From positions 45,069,001-45,133,000 of the forward strand of contig NW_024465885.1 of NCBI RefSeq assembly GCF_017591425.1: 64,000 bases of DNA. The letters run 5' to 3'. The notes under the pieces were generated by a model, which saw only the letters and a program-made list of their open reading frames with translations, was not told the DNA's origin and did not search any database. Origin of the DNA: Ochotona curzoniae. Taxonomy: Eukaryota; Chordata; Mammalia; Lagomorpha; Ochotonidae. The number at the start of each line of letters is the position of its first letter. Within the stretch, counting starts at the first letter, position 1. Shown here in pieces: positions 12,640 to 22,800 of this stretch. A program made the position numbers and the translations under genes.

Positions 12640-14350
12640 AAACATAGATAGGAGGAGGAAAGGCAAACCCCGCCTACATCGCCTCAGGATGGAATTGGCA
12701 CCAGGGACTTCTCAAGCCCAGAGCGACACGGTCTGGAGCACTACGAAGGGTGAGGAGCCAAGCAAGCTTCTCGAGCCGTGCGCGCCACCTCTGCGGCTGG
12801 CGCGTCGAGACTGGCTCCAGCGATAAGCAGTGTGGGTGAACTAAGCGCGCAGAAAACTGAAGCTGGTGAAGGTGCGCGGCGTCCAGGGGTTCCGCGGACT
12901 TGGCCCCGCGCATACGGTGCATCTACTGGGCTAAACTTTAGCGTCCGAGGCCCGGAGCGGAACCACTGGACCTTGGCTCCGGGTCCTTCGCCAAGCTCCA
13001 CCAGCCCCCTCGACAGCGTCTAGGAGGGGTCTCCGGTAAAGGGCAGGGATCCGCGACCATGGCCGAGGCCGCGGTGGCGGAGGGAGGCGCTCCGGGTCCT
13101 CAGGGGCAGCCCGAGGACTCAGCACTTACGGAAGAGAGACCGGGAGAAGTGGCGCCCGCCGGCCGGGAGGCAAACGAGGGCGAAGCGGAGACGCCGAGGG
13201 GCGAGGGGGCGGGTGCAGCCGCGACAGCCGCGGCGACGGAGGAAGAAGGCGGGGGGCCAGACGCAGTGGGCGCGCAAGAGCAGGTAGTGGGCACGGACGA
13301 GCAGGTGCCGGGAGCGGGCACGGAATCGGAGGTTGAGACGCCAGACACGAAGGGGGCGCAAGGCGAGGGGGAGGTCGAGGAGCGGGCGCAGGAGGGTACC
13401 GAGGGGCCCCAGCTAGGGGAGGAGGCGAACGACACCGAGCAGGTGGAGGAGGCGAGTCCGGGGAGCGCAGTGCAGAGCGAGGCTGCCGAGGGGGCTGAGC
13501 AGCAGGTGGTGGACCCTGCGACCCCAGAGGCGCAGGAGGAGGCCGAGCCGGAGGAGGAGGCCGAGCCGGAGCCGGAGGCGGGAGACAGCGTCCCCGGGGC
13601 GCCGGGGGACAGTGTAGACCCGGGAGACAGCATGGACGCAGAGGGGTCGGCGGCAGGCGCGCAAGGGCCCGAGGGTGAGCCACAGGACCTGGGGGGTTGC
13701 AGGCCCCAATCCCAGGCCGAGGCGACTGAAGTCGCAGGGGTGGAGAGTGAGGGCCACAGCCCAGGGGAATGTGTGGCGGGCGCAGAGGCGGAGGCGGTGG
13801 AGAAGGACGCGGTGGAGAAGGCAGAGGCGGGTCCCGGGCAGCCAGAGGGGGCAGAAGCTCGCGAGGATGGTGACCAGGACAGACCCGAGGGAGGGACGGA
13901 GCAGCAGGTGGAGGGACAGGAGCCGGGCCCGGAGGGGCAGAACGCCGACGCCGCCGTCGGGGACCAGGAAGGGACCCTGAACGGCAGCCCCGATGGAGAG
14001 GCGGCGCCGTCCACGCAGGTCGTGCAGCAGACGGAGTTGAGCAATCACTTGGCGGAGGGCGGCGGCGAGCGCGACGAGGGCCCAGCGCCAGTGAACGGCC
14101 GTGGGGAGGACGGCGAGGCCTTGGAGCAGGGGCACCCGGGCCAGGAGCACGACATCACCCTCTTCGTGAAGGTAAATCCCGCTTCGCAGCTTTGAGGACG
14201 CTGCCTCCTATCCTAAACCCGGACATTTCACAGCTTGGGTCGGGCGGTGGGCAGGAGGCTGGACAGAGTGTAGGGGGAGGCGCCGAGCAGCTCGCACTTG
14301 GTTATTTGGGGTCCGGACACTGGGGCTAACGTCCTGGACCGGTGGACCGA
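12640..14350 (+). promoter_or_regulatory. CLIC6: CpG island with CLIC6 promoter and 5' UTR
   Basis: CpG dinucleotides are abundant from about 12640 and dense from 12770 to 14200, against very few in the flanking DNA. There is no clear TATA box upstream of the ATG; a GC-box-like CCCCGCC lies near 12668. The transcription start cannot be placed from sequence alone; it probably lies between 12650 and 13000. The island covers all of exon 1. Confidence 0.85.
13059..14171 (+). CDS. CLIC6: CLIC6 exon 1: acidic N-terminal extension, residues 1-371
   Basis: The start is the ATG at 13059 in a good Kozak setting (GCGACCATGG). The translation begins MAEA, as CLIC6 orthologues do, and lies inside the CpG island. 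The exon ends at AAG/GTAAAT (phase 0) after HDITLFVK; the open frame runs on to 14195 only as intron read-through. The encoded chain is dominated by Glu, Gly, Ala, Pro and Gln with almost no hydrophobic stretches, so it should be disordered and strongly acidic. Three GDS units start at residues 175, 183 and 189 and are the remnant of the decapeptide array of human CLIC6. The region [10 protein letters not shown]...[10 protein letters not shown] near residues 326-356 resembles the human protein again. Only the extreme end of the exon (ITLFVK) belongs to the GST fold. Confidence 0.95.
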
Positions 14351-16758
14351 ACGGGGGTAGACTATGAAAGGATTAATCTAGGAAATAGTTTCAGGAAGTG
14401 ACCACCTGCTAGTGTTGAAAAGGCTAGACGTGGCAAAAGGGCCCAGGTGGGTTCTTTGTGGAAAATGTCCCTAGGATGGAAATCGCAAAGGCCCAGACCT
14501 GAGCAGCATTTTCAGCTCCCAAAGCATCCGCCGTCCTGGTGGAACAGAACAGGCACGCTAGGGGGAAGGCGGAAGCTGCTGTGTGCTTATTGAACGTACC
14601 AGAATCAATGCTGGAAGAATTCAAGGTGCTGGCGGCCCGAACATCACCCACTTGCAGCTCATCGGTTTGTTCTGTAGGAGACACGGTTGAGGAAGTTTGA
14701 ATTTAAAGAAATAATATATATATATATATATATATATTTTGACAAGGCATCAGAAGCACAGGGAGAAAGTCCAGCAGTAGTGCATACCAAGAGCTTTGTC
14801 CAAAATGAAAGAAAAGAAAGCCCCTTCTTGAAGGCCTTTGGCCACAGCCGGGAAAGCTGCAGCTAATCAGGCTAAGAATGTGCATTGCCAGGGAACTGTA
14901 ATCCTGCAGAAATACTTCCAGGCTTATACATGCCAGGTGTGGCCTAACCCTCCTGGGCGGGAATATAAGCTGAGTCTACGAAGTGAAGGGAAGTGCTCCC
15001 CAGGCGATTAACTTGGGAATTTTGAGAAGCAGGTGGGAGGCAAGGGACGTGGGGACAAAGGGAAGATGCCATTCCGGGCTTCTGAAAGACCCAGTGAGTG
15101 CGTAGCCCTCAACGGGCCAGAAGGGCTGGTACACCTGCCGCGGGTGGTCCCAGGTCTGCTGAGCAATTTCTACGGTTCTTATTTTACTTTTGACTTCCTA
15201 ATTAGTCCCCTGCTTCCATTTTCTTCTGTTTTAGAGTTATTTTGTATAGGGTTCATTCCCCAAGTGGCCACAATGGCCAAGTCTGAGCCTCTCTGAAGCT
15301 AGGAGCTTCTTCCGGATCTCCCACGTGGGTGCAGGGTGTCAAGGCTTGGGCCGTCCTCCCCATCCTTGACTGCTTTTCCTGGTCACGAGCAGGAAGCTGG
15401 ATGGGAAGTGGAGCAGCTGGGACATGAACCAGTGCCCCTATGGGAACCAGTGCCCATATGGGATCCCTAAGCCACCATGCCAGGCCCTCCTACTTCCATT
15501 TTTTTTTTTTAAAAAAAAAGATTTATTTATTTTTGTTGGAAAGACGGATATACAGAGAGGAGGAGAGACAGAGAGGAAGATCTTCTGTCCAATGTTTCAC
15601 TCCCCAAGTGACCACAATAGCTGGAGCTGAGCCAATCCAAAGCCAGGAGCCAGGAGCATCTTCTGGGTACAGCATCTTCCCACACGGGTACAGGGTCCCA
15701 AGACTTTGGTCTGTCCTTGACTGCTTTCCCAAACCACAAGCAGGGAGCTGGATGGGAAGCAGGGCTGCCAGGATTAGAACAGGCACCCATATGGGATCCC
15801 AGGCATGCAAGGCGAGGACTTTAACCGCTAGGCTATCGCGCTGGGTCCTGCTTCAATTTTTAACCCACTCCAGTCTAGCTACTTCTTAATGACCAGGGAG
15901 CTGGGATAGAGGTCTGAGCATTTTTCTCCTTAGTGTAACGTTCTCCAGTTGTTCAATGCAGACTTTCAGATAAGCCCACACTCCAGATAAATCCAGGGTT
16001 CCTCAGGTCACAAGGCCCTGGGCAATGTTATCCAGCCACTTTTCTGCCATCTTCCCTTGGTATCGCTGCGAGCGCCCTCTCTTGGTGACTCAGGGGACCG
16101 CTACCTTAGCTGTATCCTGGGAGAACTACATTGTTTCTTGACTTGAACTTTTGGGCCAATGCAGTTTTACCGCCCCTCTCCCGCACTCCTATGCCTGCTC
16201 CCTGTTTGGCTTTCCGATACATTTCCAGATTCGTCACATACATTGCTTTTCCTCCAGAATGACCGCTATAACCCTGGACTAAGCGGAGGGTCCTTACGTT
16301 GACGCCACGCTCTCACACACAGGGATGGCTCTTGATGCTCTGCCTCTTCCTTCCTCTGTGGGGTTCCCAGCCCTGTCTCCAGTGCAGACCCCACGTGTGG
16401 GATGTGATGGGGGTTTGAGCGGGTGGCTGGCTTTCTGCCCGGGCCCTGTGGTTGGTATAGTGAGGGGGAATCTGGGATCAAATGCTCCCCTGCTGCTTTC
16501 CTGCTGTGTGACCTTGGGCAAGTTCCTTAACCTTGCTATGGCTTTGTTGTCTCATTCATAAATGGGGACACTAAGTATCTAGGATAGTACTTAGAGTAAG
16601 CATAGCAGAAACATGAACTCGGGTTGTCACAGTTGCTCAGCTCCCGCAACATTTCATTGCTTTCATCCCCATTTCATCTTTCTCCCTTCCTTCCTTTCTC
16701 CCTTTTTCTCTCTTTCTTTCTTTCTCTCTCTTCCTTTCTTTCTCTCTTTCTTTCTGTT

Positions 16759-16857
<99 letters not shown>

Positions 16858-19800
16858 CGAAGGGCTAGTTCCTCAGGGTCCCTCCTAAACCTCTATTTGG
16901 ATATCATGGGATGAGAAGTGACACCACGGGTGTTCCCAGATGGTGCTGGGGAGCAGTTAAAGGACAGGTCACAGACAACTGACGCACTGTGTTTCGTTCT
17001 GATAATCGCCACGATGCTCAGTGGTCTCCCAGCTCCGCAGTGAGGCTGGCTCCCGGGGAAGGGCACTTAGGATGTGCCTGGTAGGACTGCTACGGCCTCT
17101 GGATGTCCCTATGTTGCTGCTGGTTCCTTTGGAAGAGAACAGAAGCGCTCAGGGCAAAAAACAAGCGAAGCTCCTTTAGGCTGCACTCACTGGTGCACGT
17201 TGAGATGGGATTTTGGTTGCCAGAGTTAGCCTTGTCCAGGTTCCTTCTCTGGGCTCTGTTCATTTGGCTCCTGTATTCCGTAGTGAACATCTGGTCCTCC
17301 GGGCATGGTCGTCATGTCACAGCAAATATTTATGGGGCTTGCTAGGGCGTTGCTGGGGGACAGACATATTTGCAGAGTTGTTCTCAGTGGAGAGAACTAT
17401 GATGGTTTCCCACGGACCCCCCTCCCCATAAAAACACATCTTTGATCGGTTGTCCCATCTTCCATCAGTGAATGTGCAGCTAATGTTTTTTCCCCTATTT
17501 TAAAAAATAAGCAGATTGCTTACAAGTGTGCCAGGAAGTCATGACATGTCCCCAGTAATCCGTAACAATGACTGCATCAAATCCACTTCCAGTTTTCACC
17601 ACCTGATATGTGTCCCATCACAGTGAGGATTGTCTTGCTATTGGTCTGTCATTTTCTGTATTGGATAAGTGTGCCAGGGAGCCAAAAGCACAGGAACAGA
17701 CCGCAGACCGTTGTCCCCAGCTGGTGTGTGCCAACACAGACTGTCGTCCCCAGCTGGTGTGCGCCAACACAGACTGTCGTCCCCAGCTGGTGTGCAGCAC
17801 ATCGGTCGCTGAGCACACCCATCTGTAGTTTCCCTTTCTTCTACAAGTGTTGGTTACTTATCATTGAATTTTAAGGCAAACCCTGCAATGTAATTTTTGA
17901 GAAAAGTTTTTGTTTTCTTTATTCCTAATAACACAACAACAGCAAAATATTCACACTGTATTGGGGGGAAATGAGGGCTTCAGCAGTTGTGGAAATTTGG
18001 TTGCCAAAGAGGGGGCTTGCAGCTTTGGGAGCCCTCATCCAGTGTGGATGCTTGTGGTGAGGGCCCACGGGTTGGCAGTCCGAGATGCAGTTCACTGCTA
18101 AATTTCACAGGACATGCAAGTAACCTCAGTGTGACCAGTGGCTCACGCGGGGCCACGATTTCAGTTTGCCATCCCAGTGTGGTTCCTTCAAGGGAAAAAA
18201 CTGAGCAGAACATCTGCATCTAGGGCTTGCCCCCGGAGAAACTTGGGGGCAGGTGTGTGTGTGTGTGTGTGTGTGTGTGATTTTTAAATTACATCTGTGT
18301 TGTGCATTCTGAAGGAAAATGGGAAAATATGTATTTCGGTGTCTTTGTTTTTAAAGGTTTATTTGAAAGTCGCAGAAAGAGCAAGAGACAGAGAGGTTCT
18401 ACCTGCTGCCTCACTCCTGGGATGACTATGAAGGCTGGTGCTGAGCCAGGCAAAGCTAGGAGCCGGGAGCTTCCTCCTCGTCTCCCACATGGGCTTCAGG
18501 GGTCCAGATGCTTGGGCCATCTTGTGATGCTTTTCTCAGGCCAGTAAGCAGGGGACTGGGTCAGAAACGGAGCAGCCAGGATTTGAACTTGTGCCCATAG
18601 GGATGCCTACACCACAGGCAGAAGCTTTACTCACTATACCATACCACTGGCTCTAAAGCTCACATTCAAAAAGATCTCTTTTCTGGATTGCCTTAAGAAA
18701 CCAGCTCATAAGTTTCATATGTGAAATCAGTGTGGTGTTACTCAGGGTGAAAATAGATAGATAGGACGTGATGTTGAGCTAGTACCTGTGTGCACACATG
18801 CCCCGGGGAGTGCTCACCCTGAACCCCAGAGTGAGGCCACATGACACTCACCTCTGTCCTCACCACCTGTTCCTGAGAAGCAGAATTCACAGAAGCCTCA
18901 TCCTGCAGTGTCCTCTTCCGGGGTCCTTGTACAACAGAGGCAGAGCCCCCTCCCTGCTCAGGACGTATTGGCAGCAGGGCCACTGATGCAGGAGGCTTTG
19001 AACGCCTGTGGCACAGTCCTGCTGTGTGTGCACACAGGCCACAGCTCCCGTCCCTGTCTCGGGGCTGGGAAGGCTGTGTGCTCTGGTCTCCTGGGAGCTA
19101 CTATGGACTGTCAGTTTATCTGCCACGATGCCTTGTTGTCAGAGAGCCAGGACTATGCAAACAAGTCCTCAGACACCTCCCTGAGGTCGTGTGTGGGTGA
19201 ATCAACTGCTGATCACACTGATGTACAGTCTTTCTTTCTGCAATAAGTGCTAATGACTAGCCATCCAGTTTTAGTGTAATCCTGTATTATATTTTGTGAG
19301 TTTTGGTTTTCCTTATTCCAAATAGCACAAGGCAGCTCCATGGAAACACAGCAAAATGCACTGAGTGGAGGGGGCGGGAGAGTGGAGGGGGCGGGGGAGT
19401 GGAGTGAGGACCTCACCACTTGGAGGGATTGGGGTTATTTCCTTGTTTCTCACAGGCAGCCTGTCTCTCCGAGGGCCACTCAGGTCTCCTGTGTCCCTGA
19501 GTACCTGAGGATCTACACGGCACTTTCAGAAATATGACCCTGGTTTTGTAAGTCTGGAAATTCATCATTTGAATGCAGAGAGCAGAGCAAATGTGGGATT
19601 GGAAGGAATGTTTGAAATCTGGAGCTCTGATCCGTGCTTTGAGAGGCGCATGGGTCCTTGTGCCCTGGGCTAATGCATTGAGTGTTTAAGGATCTGTCAC
19701 TCCCTGGGTATTGGGCACTAGAGTTAGAGGAAACAGTGGCAGGTGTCTTAGTCCCTTTTCTGTTACTGAGGCCATGTGCTTCGTGAAGAATGGAACTCCA

Positions 19801-22800
19801 CAGGCCTCATGGCTCTGGAGGCCGGGGCATCCACAGCATGGTGCTGGCGTCTGCTCGGCCTCTGCTGAGTGGCCCTGCTGCATCATGGTGTGGAGGAGGC
19901 ATGCCATGGCAAGGCAGAGCAGGCTGATGTAGCTGGACTCATTCCTCCCCTTCTTATAAAGCCCTTCATGCTGCCCTGGGGCCCTCCTCATGACCCCATC
20001 TCGCCTTAATGACCTCCCAAAGGATCTACCGTAATGAAGTTCCCAACACAAGAGCTTTGGGGGCATATGTTCACATCATAGCCGCGCTAATGCTTTTTTG
20101 CCCATTTCCATCTCAGCACTTTATCCAGCTTTTTGAATCTGAGGCAATCCATGATGTCCATTGCATTTAATTCACATTTCTGTTATTATATGTGAAGTTG
20201 AATTTGCTTCCCGGTGTTTAAAAATGACTGATGACTACTTCTCTGAGAGTTGGTTGTGTAGATCTTTGTTTTTTCATATGAGCGCTTGGTCTTAGTTTTC
20301 TTGATTTTTGTGTTCAGAACTTTGGAATGTTTGTTTGGCACTCATGATTTCACGGAAGCGTGCTGACTCTTTGCCTTGGAGTAATTCATCCTCTTGATTT
20401 CATTCAGTGAACACTTACAGCCTTTGATTTCGTTCACTGAACTCTTAGGACCTTTGATTTCATTCTTTGGAACCTTTAAGTGTTTCATTTTATGCTGTAT
20501 TCTAGAACTTCTAAAATCATTGAAGAATAAAGTGTTTCACGCCTTTCCTTTTCCCCTTTCCCTTTTAAAAATATTTGTGTATTTATCTTACAGAGAGAGA
20601 TCTTTCCCCTGCTGGTTTAGTCTTAAATGGTTGTAACAGCTAGGGCTGGGCCAGACCACGTGAGTGGCTGGGGTACAAGCATTGGGCCATCTTCTGCTGC
20701 TTTCCCAGGTACATTAGTAAAGATCCTGTTTGGAATTGGCGCAGCTGGAACTCAAACTAGTGCTCATGCCCAGTGCCTCACCGGCTGCACCACAACACCC
20801 CACCCTCTCACCTTCCTTTTAATTAGCTGGCACATGGGATCAAACACATGTCCTTTGGGAACCAAAGTCTCAGCAATGGAGATAATGGAATCATTTTAGA
20901 CCCGTATTGCTCCAGGTGAAAATGTAAGGTTGACCAATTTGATCTTGGTATGACATCTGCTGAAGTGAGTTCAATCCCCTAAAGACCGTCGTGACTGTGT
21001 CATCCATAATGCTGTCACACCGAGACTGTTCCCAAGGCTGTATCTTCTAAGCTGATGTTCTCGTTATGCCTCCTTCTGTTGACAGAATCAACCAAAATTT
21101 GATGGCAGATTCTCTTGCAGATAGTAAGGTTATGTGGTCCTCATAGCTTATGTTTCCTGAGTGGGAGAGATAACTCAACTACCCATGTGTCAATTACTTC
21201 GAAGCTTCCCAAGAGGTAGCCCCATTGAGAAGCACCGGCTGTTTTAATCTAGACCTGTGCCATCTGCAAGGCTCCAGTGTGGTCTCAGTCTGCGGGAGAA
21301 GCCATCTGGTTGGGGTCGGCGTTTGGTGCAGTGGTGACAGCACTGCCCGGGATGCTCGCCTCCTGTGTCAGATTGCCTGAATTTGCATTCTACCTCTTCT
21401 TTCAATTCCCTCTTCCTGCTCTTGTGCACCATGGGATGCAGCAGTGATGGCTTGAGTCATCGAGTCCTTGCCACCCATGTGGGAGACCCGGGTTGAAGTC
21501 CTGGTTCTTAGACATCTGGGGAGCGAATCAGTAGACAGGTGGTCCCTTACTCCCAAAACCCCTCACCCTCTACCCCTGCCTTTCAGATTAAAAAAACCAT
21601 CAGATTAAAAATATTCCATGATTCCATATTTTCCTTCGGCTGTGGACTCTGCCCGCTGCTTCCTGTTTGTTTTTGCTTCTGTGTTGGTTGTTCGTATCAG
21701 AGTTATGTCTTTTGATAAGGAAGCAGTTGGCTGTCTCCCATTTTTCCAAAGTTCCCCCATGGTGCCGTGACCCCTGCGCATACATTTAAGGCAAACATCT
21801 ATGGATTCCTTGCCAACTATCTGACATCATGCTTTGGGCTGGAGTGTTGAGGACAGACACACCCTGCTTGCTGGATCCTTCAACCTAGAGAGTGTTCCAT
21901 GAAGAAGCAGCTCCAGTGAGGAGGAGGGCAGGGACTTCTGGGACCAATGGGAAGAGCAAGCGGGGCACTAGGCAGCGACTCCTGCCAAGGAGAAGTCTTT
22001 TTTTTTTTTTAATTGGAGAGATAGATTTACAAAAAGAAGGAGAGACAGAGAGAAAGATCTTTCATCTCCTGATTCACTCCCCAAATGGCTACAATGGCTG
22101 AAACTGGGCCAATCCAAAGCAGGAGCTGGGAGCTTCTTCTGGGTTTCCCATGTGGGTGCAGGGACCCAAGGCTTTGGGCTGTCTTCAACTGCTTTCCCAG
22201 GCCACAGGAAGGGAGCTGAATGGGAAGTGGAGCAGCCGGGATGCAAATTGGCCCTATATGGGATGTTGGTGCTGTAAGGTGGAAGATTAGCCTGGTGGGC
22301 CATCGCACAGGTCCCAGGGAGAGACTTAAACTCCAGACCCTGTGGGGCTGTGCCGCAGGCGCTCCCTTCTCTTAGCAGGACCAAGGGATTCATCCACCCA
22401 TTTTGATGGGGAGCATGTGTAGGTGATTGCCTGCGGAGTGTGGCCACAGCTTCCGGGCAAGAGCGCTAAGTGATGGGGCTTTCACTGGGTAGTGTGCAGA
22501 CTAAACCAGCAGTGTCTCAGCGGGTGGCTTCTCTCTACTGGTACTGCTACTGTGTGAGTGTGGTAACAGAACAGCTACTAAGGTGCCACAGCCCATTGCT
22601 TCTCCTCCATTTCTATGGGAGGCAACTGTACGAAGGAACACAGCTGGAGACCAACGTGGAGACTACAGTTCCCAGGGGCACCCTCCGCCCAGAGTTGTCC
22701 AGGAGCTCACTCGCCCCCAGCTCTTGTCCAGCCACAGTGGGATATGGAGACTTGGATATGAATGAATCCTGGAAGGAAGGTGTGATGGGTTTGGGGGTCC

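Noticed and set aside
13100..14150. Long antisense open frames (314, 245 and 185 codons) over CLIC6 exon 1
   Set aside because: They mirror a GC- and GAG-rich coding strand that lacks stop codons in most frames. The translations are low-complexity Ser/Ala/Pro/Cys or Leu/Arg, and they have no family resemblance.
14172..14195. Continuation of the exon 1 frame to a stop at 14195 (378 residues)
   Set aside because: A GTAAAT donor follows HDITLFVK, where every CLIC gene splices, and exon 2 continues AGYDGES exactly. The extra seven codons are intronic.
14950..14975. TATA-like GAATATAAGC as an internal CLIC6 promoter
   Set aside because: No downstream exon with a splice donor in frame with exon 2 could be seen. 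The motif is short enough to occur by chance.
16613..16914. Frames rich in Phe/Leu/Ser
   Set aside because: Translations of a CTTT/CT microsatellite.
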